This document shows positions 10,998-20,162 of a stretch of DNA of 64,000 bases, one piece after another. Below the pieces are notes generated by a model. That model worked only from the letters and a program-made list of their open reading frames with translations, was not told the origin of the DNA and made no database searches. Location of the stretch: assembly GCA_030386875.1 (NCBI GenBank), contig CM059560.1, positions 22,748,683-22,812,682 on the forward strand, given 5' to 3'. Position numbers and translations under genes: made by a program. This stretch comes from Morinoia aosen (taxonomy: Eukaryota; Arthropoda; Malacostraca; Amphipoda; Talitridae). Each line of letters opens with the position of its first letter. Within the stretch, counting starts at the first letter, position 1.

Positions 10998-12065
10998 ATG
11001 TACACAAATCAGGAGCTGGCAGAGATGCACTTGATCTACGGTAAGGCAGACGGCAATGCTGCGCTGGCTCGTCGTTTGTACCAGGAGAGGTACCCACAGC
11101 GACAATGTCCAGATCGGAAGACATTTGTAAGTCTCCATCAGCGTCTGTGCGAGTATGGAAAATTTGACTCTCCTGGATTGGGAAGGGGACGACCAAGATC
11201 TACAACTCCAGAAGAACAGGAGGAGATTCTGGAGATTGTGAACAGAACTCCTTCTATCAGCACACGAAGGTTAGCGTTGCAAGTGAATGTTCCCCATACG
11301 ACTGTCTGGAGACTGCTGAAAGAGTATCAATTGTATCCTTACCATTTGCAACGTGTACAGGCGCTGTCACCAGCAGATTACCCTGCACGAGTTAGGTACT
11401 GTCAGTGGTTCTTGCAGCAATGTGCTGCAAATCCGAACTTTCCTGCCTTAGTATTATTTACAGATGAAGCACAGTTCACACGAGATGGCATAACAAATCT
11501 CCACAATCAGCATGTATGGGCGTATGAAAACCCAAATGCAACTGTTGTATCTCATCACCAGGTGCGGTTCTCCCTCAACATGTGGGCCGGTATCATTGGT
11601 GATCGGTTAGTTGGACCCCATGTACTTGTAAACAGACTTACGGGGCAGGCGTACACAAACTTCCTGGAAAACATCATACCTGATGTTTATGACGACACTC
11701 CACTGATCGATCGTCAGCACGCTCACTTCTTGCATGACGGCGCTCCTGCACACTTCAGTCGTACGGCTCGCCGGTACTTGGATCGAAGATTTCCTGATCG
11801 ATGGATAGGTAGAGGTGGCCCAATTGCTTGGCCTCCACGCTCACCTGATCTGAACCCTCTCGATTTCTACTTGTGGGGCCATTTAAAATCATTGGTTTAT
11901 TCGTCTCCGGTGCCTGATTTGGAATCCCTTCGGAATCGAATTGTGGCACGCTCTGAGGACATACGCAACATTCCTGGAGTGTGGGATCGTGTTCGCAGGT
12001 CAATGAGACATCGATGTGAGGTCTGTATTCAAGCAGGAGGTGGTCATTTTGAACATCTTCTGTAA
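10998..12065 (+). CDS. Mariner transposase, intact, 355 aa
   Basis: This enzyme would cut out and reinsert its own element at TA sites in the nucleus. The chosen start is the ATG at 10998 (MYTNQELAEMHLIYGKADGN). The open frame extends eight codons further upstream but without an ATG, and MYTN-type starts are usual in this insect family. Residues 1..55 form the first helix-turn-helix (DUF4817-like). A GRGRPR linker lies at 62..67 and the second helix-turn-helix near 75..110. The catalytic core has Asp156 (FTDEAQF), Asp247 (HDGAPAH) and Asp289 (SPDLNPLDFYLWG). Counting gives 41 residues between the last two, so DD41D and not the DD34D of Mos1-type mariners. All three acidic residues are present and there is no stop. 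Length is normal for the superfamily. The gene lies between identical 166-bp inverted repeats. Confidence 0.96.
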   Translation: MYTNQELAEMHLIYGKADGNAALARRLYQERYPQRQCPDRKTFVSLHQRLCEYGKFDSPGLGRGRPRSTTPEEQEEILEIVNRTPSISTRRLALQVNVPHTTVWRLLKEYQLYPYHLQRVQALSPADYPARVRYCQWFLQQCAANPNFPALVLFTDEAQFTRDGITNLHNQHVWAYENPNATVVSHHQVRFSLNMWAGIIGDRLVGPHVLVNRLTGQAYTNFLENIIPDVYDDTPLIDRQHAHFLHDGAPAHFSRTARRYLDRRFPDRWIGRGGPIAWPPRSPDLNPLDFYLWGHLKSLVYSSPVPDLESLRNRIVARSEDIRNIPGVWDRVRRSMRHRCEVCIQAGGGHFEHLL

Positions 12066-12066
12066 T

Positions 12067-12232
12067 GGCAACGACCTGCGGAAAGAAAAACGTTCCGGTG
12101 AATTTCAATGTTGTGAAGGCCATAACTCGGAAATGAAGCATTTCCGGACATATGTTGTAATGAACTATTTTGATTGTCTACATGTGGGAAATACATACCT
12201 GAAATTATGCCGTGTATTTTTGAAACACCCTG
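12067..12232. repeat. Right terminal inverted repeat of mariner
   Basis: Ends TTTTTGAAACACCCTG and is the exact reverse complement of 10743..10908. It begins 1 bp after the transposase stop codon, so there is essentially no 3' untranslated sequence outside the repeat. Confidence 0.95.
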
Positions 12233-13573
12233 TATACAGTCGTTGTAATTTCAGTCAGGTTTAGTATCGCTTCATCAATGTTCATTACATTATTGTTCTG
12301 TTGAGAGATGTCCAATGTTGGCATTATATATAAAGTTCTTCTAGAACTGTGCGCATTGCTTCCAAATTAAATTCATTTACGCAGCCAAATGAGTAAGTTT
12401 CAGCCTGAAGTTTGGTGCAAGTAAAATATACATTTTTCTTAATAAGAAAAATCGGAAAATGATCCGACAAGTCGGAAGTAGCTGTTCCAGTAAGAAGATC
12501 AGTTGGATCTGTCATGAAAATATTGTCGTGTATCATAGCAGATTTCAATGAGATACGTGTAGGCTTCGTTATAATTGGAAAGAATGATTTAGAATAAAAG
12601 TCATTTACGAAATTTCAGATTTGTTTGCAGGTTTCATGTTTCAAAAGATCATAATTCAAGTCACCGCAGATTTTGATGTCATTGTGTAAAAACCTGTCAA
12701 ACTCCGACTGAACACGATGGAACGCATTCAGGAAAGATACCGGACAGGCTGTTGGAGGCCTATACATCATTCCAAGCATAACCCGTTTACCATTTTTCGT
12801 CAGCTCTATGAAATGCGCATCCAAATGATCACGATTCATTGTTGCACTTACTATGATTCTCGAATCTATGTTTTTAGATATGTACGTGCTGACGCCTCCA
12901 CCGCCCTTATTATTATTATGTTTATTATTGTTATGATTATTATTGGAGGCTAAAATAATTTTACATTTGAATCATGTCTTTAGTTGAGTCATCTAGCCAG
13001 CTTTCGGTGAAGCTAAGAACGTCAAAGTTACAATGAAGCATAGCGATAGTACATTGTATTCCATAAATTTTTGGAGAGAGTGACCAGCAGTTCCAATACA
13101 GCAGCGAAAAATCATTACGACTTCCTCTAATTGATTCAGTGAATATTTTGTTATTTGTATATTCCTTATTTCTACTATCATTTAGCTTTCGATACGTAGT
13201 ATTTAAATGATTGAGATCGGGATCAATATCATCAAATATATCAGTATGATCAGCCATCAACTGGATGAACAGTGCGTAATATACATACAATGTATACTAA
13301 GTTAAAAATAAAAGAAAAGAGATCACACCGAGATGAAAGTCTTCAACCTAATCTAACTTCTTTAGAGTACACACGCTCAATCCATGAGCAAGGACATTGG
13401 AAAGTACAGATTGCTGATAGTGTTGTTACAAAGCTCGCACACATCAGGTAGTATCCGCATATTACACGAAATGTAACTAATCATAAAATAGTATAAAATT
13501 ATAAAATGAAGGCAACCTTGACATGATATGTAATCTCTAAGGTTGAAATTGATTTTGGGAGTTGCATGACGTC

Positions 13574-14155
13574 TTAATCCGATTTTCCAGGGATAGAAGC
13601 GAAGACACTAATATTTCCGTCCTGGCTTTTTGGGACTCCAATTTTCTCCAGAAAGTTTCTTCTGGCCATTCTTAAAGTGTACATAATGTTAGCTTGCGAA
13701 GGTAAGAGATGCTCATTTATGTAGAATTTTGGTTTAGTCAAACGGTAGGCCGTCAAAACTTCGCGCTTCTTGTTATAATGCTTAAGTTCGAAAGTAATGT
13801 TTTTTCTATCCTCGTTTCCAGATCCAGGTTTTTTCCCCATTCTGTTAGCTGTTGTTAGCTGTTTCCCCATGTTTTGTCATTATTACTGTGGTCGATGTTG
13901 ATTTTCTTTCTTCAGGAGTTTGCAAACTGTCTCCTTGGAGGCTTACAGTCTTCGGCTGCACGTGAGTACGGTATAGTTCCCAGACATAACAAGAGTGCAT
14001 TTCGTGTTTTCTAACTCTTCACGCTCTTCGTTTTTTTCTAAGCGGTCCGAACTGGAGACTTGGTAATTTATTTTTTCGTTTTTATTTTCGATCATTTTCT
14101 TTTGCTCAGATTCTTTTTTCGTTAGCGTTTCAATAAGTGTTTTACGGTCACTCAT
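13574..14155 (-). pseudogene. LINE ORF1 remnant
   Basis: This is the first open frame of the LINE, in two blocks. The first (13943..14155) is Lys/Glu-rich and coiled-coil-like, starting MSDRKTLIETLTKKE. The second (13574..13870) ends with the pattern common to ORF1 proteins of CR1-like insect LINEs: KNITFELKHYNKKREVL, then KPKFYINEHLLPSQANIMY and RMARRNFLEKIG. ORF1 proteins bind the element RNA. A frame break lies between the blocks (13871..13942), so the protein is not intact. It precedes the endonuclease block on the same strand, the standard LINE order. Confidence 0.7.
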
Positions 14156-14156
14156 T

Positions 14157-14862
14157 TTATTTTGAAATGCACGTTACCTGCTATCTCCAATACGAGTTTA
14201 CGAGTTTATCCTTCTTACGATTTTATCCTTACTAAATTCCAGCTTAGTTTCCAGAAATTTAAAAATTTTTACAGGCATTAAAAATGAAGATCTGGGGGGG
14301 GGGGGAGGGGGGGGGGAGGGTAGAGCATAGCCTGCCTTTTTAGGAGACTAGTTTGGAGCTTAATAGCCTTTGCCGCAAGAAGTGGAGGCTGTTCAAAGAC
14401 TCTGACGCCGACAGGATGTCAATATCGAAAGTGAGAAGACCGCTCAATTTTTGTGCGTTGAAAGCACCAGAGGCTTTGAAGCATAGCAGGAAGGAGCTTC
14501 TTTTGCAATCCGTGGAAAAGTGATGCATTTTTTCGATAGTTGGCTAACTCTGAAAAAGTTACGTTCATTTCTTACGGAAATTGAGAGTCCGAATTAAGTA
14601 AAATAGCCGGAAAGTAAGATTGATTACGCTCCTTTGTTTCATGCGTTTAGGTACAAGGTGCAGTTATACCCGCCGAGTGTGGGTGTGTGAGTGTGTGTGA
14701 TGATACTAATCTACGTGTCTAACGACAGCATCTCTTTCGGGGCTTGTTCGATTAAAGTTAGACTGCTCTAAAAAACCTGTATTATTTTATATTGATTGGA
14801 TAAAAACTTCATTAAATCCTCTTTTAAATACCGTGCGTTTCAGAAATGACAGCTAAGTGATT
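14157..14862. other. Region between LINE and LTR element
   Basis: Apart from the G-run at 14294..14320, this holds a plus-strand open stretch at about 14347..14521 (KKWRLFKDSDADRMSISKV within it) that matches no family I know, and a short GT-rich tract at 14683..14700. No promoter or terminal repeat can be supported. Confidence 0.4.
14294..14320 (+). repeat. Poly-G tract, G12-A-G10-A-G3
   Basis: A 27-base run contains 25 G and two A. Such runs can fold into G-quadruplexes. It lies just beyond the 5' end of the LINE ORF1. It could be a natural simple repeat or partly a sequencing or polishing artefact, as homopolymers are error-prone. Confidence 0.9.
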
Positions 14863-15109
14863 TGTGAAGGCAAAAGTAGGTGTGAAGTCCGAAGGTTAGT
14901 GATAACGCTGGCTACTGTGCGACGTTTACTGGTAACGATGTTGCAAGGGGGTAGAACACGGACCAAATGCGACTCTAGAACTTCGCGCATGCTCTTTTAT
15001 ACTGTCAAATAGCTGAGTAAGCATGCGCACTGCGGGAACCGCGCCCAGGCGGGGCTTTACCGCACATACGAACATGTTTACAAGGGAAGTGCGCAACTGC
15101 GACGGCACA
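14863..15109 (-). repeat. 3' LTR (left copy)
   Basis: Plus-strand bounds are TGTGAAGGCAAAAG to GACGGCACA. It is identical to 19912..20158. TATAAAAG occurs on the minus strand at 14994..15001. GC content is higher than in the interior. Confidence 0.95.
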
Positions 15110-15122
15110 CACCTTCCCCCAT
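15110..15122 (-). other. Polypurine tract of LTR element
   Basis: On the minus strand CATGGGGGAAGGTG directly precedes the 3' LTR, the expected place for the primer of plus-strand DNA synthesis. Confidence 0.75.
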
Positions 15123-16603
15123 GCCTGATTTATTACAAAATAAACGAATCAAAGGGAAGAACCGTAAATTAAAAATCAACACAGTAAGCTAAAGGCATCC
15201 TGGTTAGAAAAACCAAAAAAATAAAAATAATCCTTTCGTGGCAAAAACAACTGCCAGTAACAGGAAAAACAAACGCGTCCAGTTAAATTCAACAAAAAGC
15301 ATCGCAAAGAAAAACGCAAACACCCCCATCACCAAAAAAACATGGGAAGAGGCGCTGCTCAAGACACGTATAGAACGCAAAAAAAATTTTGGCACACGAA
15401 CATTGCAACATAAAAAATTTTCTGGCAACAGAAAACCTTAAAACAATGCACCTCGGCACGTGTCGTACTAAAAAAACAAAAATCCGCTAACATGAACACC
15501 AGCCATGAAAAACACAATTAACTCTAACATCGTTTTGTGTTAAACAGTTGAAATGATAACGCAGTAAAAATGAAAGAAAATCGCATCGTTGAAACAACAA
15601 CTAAAAAATTTTTAATCAAACACAAATAAGAAATATGGCACGCAGATACCTCGACAAATAAAAAATCATTCTCGCCATAAAATTTAAATAAATCAATACG
15701 AACGTTAAGGATAATAAAAACACGCATGAAATTAAATACACAATGCCGTTAAAATTTTAAGTGAACAACTTATTCGCATAAATTGAGTTATCGATAAACC
15801 AAAATGAAACAAATCGTAATTATATACCTGAACGTTGCATCGACTCGAGCATCTTCGCGAACATGGTTAAAATGAAATACGTAAAACACAAGCTTGGAAA
15901 TACCAACTTAATATTAATTCATGAGTAAATATAAAAACATCCGCTTACATCTCTGGTGAAAGAGTAACACCGAGCAAAACACGAGTTCTTCGGCAAAGGC
16001 AATTTCGGAAAATTTTATAAGAATCAAAACTATTGCCTCGTAGGTAATGAAAAATAATACAGAAAAGTTGAGTTGATATTAAATAAAGCATCATTAAAGT
16101 TTTCACCAAAAAGAAACATTCAAAACATCGTCTTCGTTACCGTAGACTTAAAAATAGAAGTTAGTGTTATAGCCAAACATCGCACAAATTAGAACGGAAC
16201 TTTTCCACCATTAGTAAAACAACCAATCAGAATAAACAGAGTGCCGTAGACTCGTAAAACGTAATTCTATCGGTAACATAATGGTATAGCACGTGGATTA
16301 AGATATAAGATAATACGTAACAAAATCGAAGACACACTAGTTTAGAACATCGAATATGAATATGAAAATCGGTTTTCGCACCCTGCAAAATAAAAGGAAA
16401 ATCACTAAGCCGTTCAAATTATCGTAATCCAATAGTAATAAAACGTGAACAAAGTCCATAATTCTTGAACGAGCCTGAATTATATTATGACCACATTTCA
16501 AGTTACTAAATTTATTAAACCACGTTTTCAACACTATGTCCATGGTAAAGTATAAAGTATTAACACCACATTAAACCTTTAAAGTGAGTTACTCTCTTCA
16601 AAT

Positions 16604-16690
16604 CACTGCGCGCGAAGGTAATCTCTTTCAGTAATCTCTTGACTGCGCGCGAAGGTAAATTTCAGTAGTCTCTTTGCTGCGTGCAAAGCT
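16604..16690. repeat. Short tandem repeat inside LTR element
   Basis: Two units of about 36 to 40 bp built on ACTGCGCGCGAAGGTAA with a TTTCAGTAATCTCTT tail, followed by a partial diverged third unit (CTGCGTGCAAAG). CpG-rich within AT-rich sequence. Confidence 0.75.
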
Positions 16691-18340
16691 CTGCTGCCGC
16701 CAAGGCCATCGATGTTTGTTGACAAGCGCTCTGGCACCAGGCTGTCGTACACCAACGCGATGCCATGTACATGTACCATGTTACCGTGTTACAGATGTTG
16801 TGTTACCGCTCGCACCAGTGCGAACTGAAATTGGAGAAAACACGAAGATTAGCATGGCTAAAGCGCAGAATTTAGTACATCAATGCTTGAATAAAGTAAA
16901 ATGAGAAGCACCTTTAGTGTCACAGAGATCCATTACCGAGTCTTACTATATATTTAGTTAATGACGGGTAAACTTCCTTAATAAATCAATAATTTTAATG
17001 ACAAACAAAAAGTAGCTTCCTCATTACCATCCAAGAATTTTCCCGTAACACAAATGCTAACTAATAAAAACGACTAAATTTCGCATTTACATTTAATCTT
17101 CGTTACCGACATTCAAATTTCTCATTAAAAAAATGCATCAGTAATCTTATCTCGCAAATGTGAAATTCAAACACTAAAAAACTGTTGATTCGCCGTTCCT
17201 ATCTTGAGCAAAACTGGGACATTTTCAGCCTCGATGCACAATTTAAAAAAATAAATTTCTGCAAGGTCATCAATGTTTCTTGCCAGGACAGATCACAATC
17301 AATAATCACGTACTGCTTTTGCACAAGAAAATTACGTATTATTATACTGTACTTGTTGAACTGTTACACTGTGAACGGGTACTTTACGTTTCACTTATCG
17401 CGTTACGTTAATCCCTTAATTAAAAAGGTTAAATACTAATGCATACACGAGGTTAAACTGAAGCATAAGCAAATACAACAAAAAAATGATTGAACACGTA
17501 AGGACATACTTTTTACAGTACGTACACAAAAAGATATAAATGCAATAGATCAATATTGACGTTAAATATTCTAAATTTTAATCGTTCAATCCGTTTTAAA
17601 TTATCCCGTGAAAACTTTGGGAGACTTGATGATAAATTTTGCATTCTTTTACGTTTGAATAATAAATTACACAACATAAAACTATACTGAGTATGAAATT
17701 CGGGTAGGCTTGCAAAATGACTTCACCAGTCATGTTCATGCCACGCCGTCGTAGCTTGCCTGGCAACTGTTGCTGAACACAGACACCGGAAATACGGCGC
17801 CTCACTGTCTGACGTATGAGTCAGCGTTTGCATGTCGTCTAGTGCTCTTTTTTCTCAGAGTTCAATGTATCGGTGCAGCTGCGTGCAGCTCTGCACACTC
17901 TACACTCTGTACACTCTATTACTAGTTACTCTTAACTTAATACCAGACCACCACGTGTGGTTAATTAATGGGCGTCTAACGCCTCTCATTACTTCTCTTG
18001 TATGTTACTTCTGTTCGCCAGCACAATGACAACCGCAATCTACAATGCTACTCTGATCATCATGGTATCAATGGCATTAATTCCTAGTTCATCAACACGA
18101 ATATCGTTACAACAATGCCTCGGTTCTACAGATACTACCCCAACGTCTTTACCAGAGATGGCATTGAAACTTTCACCACAAACACTGTCGACCCTGGGTA
18201 GATTCGCATTACCGGGAACATCGCAAACATTCGCTTCTCTAAAGCTTACTCACTTAATTGTCTGCGCGAATTCATTTCTACTTCAATACTTTGACCTCGC
18301 TGATAGAATTACCTGGTACTAATTTGCCTTTTCCCAGATA

Positions 18341-18425
18341 GCCCCACAGCATTTCTGTCTCGGGGTTATTCGCTGCCCCACAGCACTTCTGTCTCGGGGT
18401 TTTTTCACTGCCCCACAGCACCGCC
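18341..18425. repeat. 34 to 35-bp tandem repeat inside LTR element
   Basis: GCCCCACAGCA starts at 18341, 18375 and 18410, each of the first two followed by TTCTGTCTCGGGGTT. This makes two full units and a partial third. Confidence 0.85.
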
Positions 18426-19581
18426 ATTTTCGAGGCTCTCTCTACCGTAGCAAATATTACTCTTTACGCCTCCTCTGGGCAACCACGTCTGTCATCAGAC
18501 ACTCTGCATTATTTACGGTATTCAAAAATACTTCATTCTTACTTTAACCGTGCTATCCGTGCACATCAGGTATCATCAGAATATCATCCACGATTATTCA
18601 CCTCACTCGGAAGAGTATCTTTACTCCTTCCTACTTATATTTATTCTTAATTCCCGAAGTCACATAGCACTTCTCAGCACATTAAAAGCCACAAAATATT
18701 TCATCATTATTTTCTCATCATTACGTCATATTTCATCGTTATTATTTCTCGCTAGGCTTAATCCTCAGCCTGCTCTGTACTAGTCGAAAACTATCTTTCA
18801 ATTCCTGTTCTAATTTTACTATACTCTAACGCTAGAAAGTTGATTTTTACAAAGGTCTTCAGCATCACCTTTGGGCAAATTGGAATGCAGTTCCCCCCTC
18901 CATCATCCTACCAGACGCAACCAGCAAAAAAATAAATCTCACATGACCTACATGTTGTACAGACCACAGAAGGCATTCAAGTATACTTATCTCTCTGTCG
19001 CCAATATATCCACATCAGAAAAAAAACTGTGGTAGGCATTCTACTATTTCGAAAATCACTCGATACTGAAATTTCAGGCATAATTACGTTACGAGTTTGG
19101 TCTCTACGTATTACACAAATAACATCACTGCTCAAATGAGTTTAACGTTGCTCAAGATTAAATTTACACAACTAAAACAATACAAAATTACTTGAAGCAC
19201 TTATAGCAACACTTCGAGAAAATAGCGCCACTCACTTTTAAAAAATAAGACTCGTAACACCTTGAAAACAGCTCATGTCTAGGGGTCATTGAACACACAG
19301 CCCGCTCTCTGCAACTGCAAGTACAGCCCAGCTAGTTTGACCTTGACGCCCGCACGTACTGGCACTGGCTGACGCGCACGCTGCACGCTGCCTGCCTCAC
19401 GTGCAATGAATAGTTAGCTGCAACGGCACTGTTACAATTATCACCATTAATTGCTGCTTTACTTATCTTAAATTGTAGTTAGAGTTGTCGCACGATGTCG
19501 TGATCTCTGTCATCGTTGTAGGCGATGCACCGTCACTGCTCCGTCCACAGCACTAAGATAACGAAACTGTAGTCGGATGAA

Positions 19582-19815
19582 TCACCTCGTAGTTGAAGTT
19601 TTCAGCTCCGTAGTCGCCCTCTCCGTAGAACTCTGAACCTCTCTGTCTGTAGATGCTGTCCTTATAGTCGATATCTCGTTGCTCTGCAGTCTCTGCAGAT
19701 AATCTTCGTAGAAAGTATATTTCTTCTCGTCACCAGACGATCTTCCTGGAGTTCTCTCGAATTCTCTGTAGTTATCTCCGTCGTCTTGATTTGCTGAAGT
19801 CACTCGACCTTCTTC
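19582..19815 (-). pseudogene. Short acidic open frame, possible gag remnant
   Basis: Just downstream of the 5' LTR and primer-binding site, a minus-strand frame of about 77 codons runs from a TGA at about 19816 to a stop at 19582. It is hydrophilic and rich in Glu, Arg, Ser and Thr (DDGDNYREFERTPGRSSGDE, later STDREVQSSTERATTE), with no ATG at the start. Position fits the beginning of gag, but there is no capsid or zinc-knuckle motif. It may be a relic of gag or packaging leader sequence. Function is not assignable. Confidence 0.35.
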
Positions 19816-19892
19816 TCAAACTTATTTAGGTTGCTCGTCGAATACTGTATCTTCTTTTCTTCTCAAAATATCTTCGCGAATTCGTGGGTCCG

Positions 19893-19910
19893 TCACTGAT
19901 ATGGCCACCA
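19893..19910 (-). other. Primer-binding site of LTR element
   Basis: One base after the 5' LTR, the minus strand reads TGGTGGCCATATCAGTGA. It begins TGG, complementary to the CCA end of a tRNA. I cannot name the tRNA without a tRNA set from the species. Confidence 0.7.
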
Positions 19911-19911
19911 G

Positions 19912-20158
19912 TGTGAAGGCAAAAGTAGGTGTGAAGTCCGAAGGTTAGTGATAACGCTGGCTACTGTGCGACGTTTACTGGTAACGATGTTGCAAGGGGG
20001 TAGAACACGGACCAAATGCGACTCTAGAACTTCGCGCATGCTCTTTTATACTGTCAAATAGCTGAGTAAGCATGCGCACTGCGGGAACCGCGCCCAGGCG
20101 GGGCTTTACCGCACATACGAACATGTTTACAAGGGAAGTGCGCAACTGCGACGGCACA
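19912..20158 (-). repeat. 5' LTR (right copy)
   Basis: Identical to 14863..15109. On the minus strand it starts TGTGCCGTCGCAGTTGCG and ends CCTTCACA. As the 5' LTR it carries the promoter. Confidence 0.95.
20043..20050 (-). promoter_or_regulatory. TATA box in 5' LTR
   Basis: The minus strand reads GTATAAAAGAGC about 110 bp into the LTR, a good match to a TATA box. It probably drives the element's RNA leftwards. Confidence 0.6.
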
Positions 20159-20162
20159 GATT

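Larger units (their letters stand above)
10743..12232 (+). mobile_element. Intact mariner-type transposon (DD41D), 1490 bp
   Basis: A complete DNA transposon sits between TA dinucleotides (10741..10742 and 12233..12234). The terminal inverted repeats, 166 bp each, match at every position by eye, and the single transposase frame is uninterrupted. Perfect arms and an open transposase indicate a recent insertion and possible activity. It lies in ORF2 of the decayed minus-strand LINE, in the opposite orientation to it. Catalytic spacing suggests the DD41D (rosa-like) branch of mariners, an inference from motif spacing alone. Confidence 0.95.
8226..13290 (-). pseudogene. LINE ORF2 remnant: endonuclease and linker
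   Basis: The endonuclease motifs occur in order on the minus strand: the N-terminal YWNCWSLSPK with FTESWL (catalytic Asn/Glu positions, 12961..13290), YRPPT and the GDLNYDLL Asp/Asn motif (12615..12839), and SDHFPIFLI, the Asp-His motif (12324..12548). After a frame break near 12324, the linker typical of LINE ORF2 follows: NIDEAILNLTE before the mariner, KPSITEEIVINIKKRQAY between the two transposons (10596..10742), and NRFRNYVTNQMR after the Tc1-like element (8226..8347). No reverse transcriptase motif remains. A stop (12965..12970) and the frame break show the gene was dead or decaying apart from the insertions. Confidence 0.8.
8226..14156 (-). mobile_element. CR1/L2/Jockey-type LINE, split by two transposons
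   Basis: A non-LTR retrotransposon reads right to left: ORF1 at 13574..14155, then ORF2 with an AP-type endonuclease at about 12330..13290, and a linker before the reverse transcriptase continuing in 10596..10742 and 8226..8347. A mariner (10743..12232) and a Tc1-like element (8348..10593) interrupt ORF2. At both sites one TA is duplicated, and the ORF2 frame runs on across the site when the insert and one TA are removed. The reverse transcriptase itself is missing: the LINE ends where the 19-bp minisatellite begins. Loss of the 3' part is unusual for a LINE, since target-primed insertion normally truncates the 5' end. Clade assignment is uncertain. Confidence 0.85.
14863..20158 (-). mobile_element. 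Non-autonomous LTR retrotransposon, 5296 bp
   Basis: Two 247-bp direct repeats (14863..15109 and 19912..20158) read the same at every position by eye, start TG and end CA, and are flanked by the 4-bp duplication GATT (14859..14862 and 20159..20162). Orientation is minus: a primer-binding site starting TGGTGGCC follows the 5' LTR, a polypurine tract GGGGGAAGG precedes the 3' LTR, and each LTR has TATAAAAG on the minus strand. The 4.8-kb interior has no protease, reverse transcriptase, RNase H or integrase frame, only a short acidic frame near the 5' end. It fits a large retrotransposon derivative moved by another element's proteins. Matching LTRs imply recent insertion. The 4-bp duplication favours a Gypsy-type helper, as inference. 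Confidence 0.92.

Noticed and set aside
11755..12141. 128-codon minus-strand frame
   Set aside because: Antisense to the intact mariner transposase and running into its inverted repeat.
18002..18322. 106-codon plus-strand frame inside the LTR element
   Set aside because: Opposite to the element's orientation and without any gag or pol motif.
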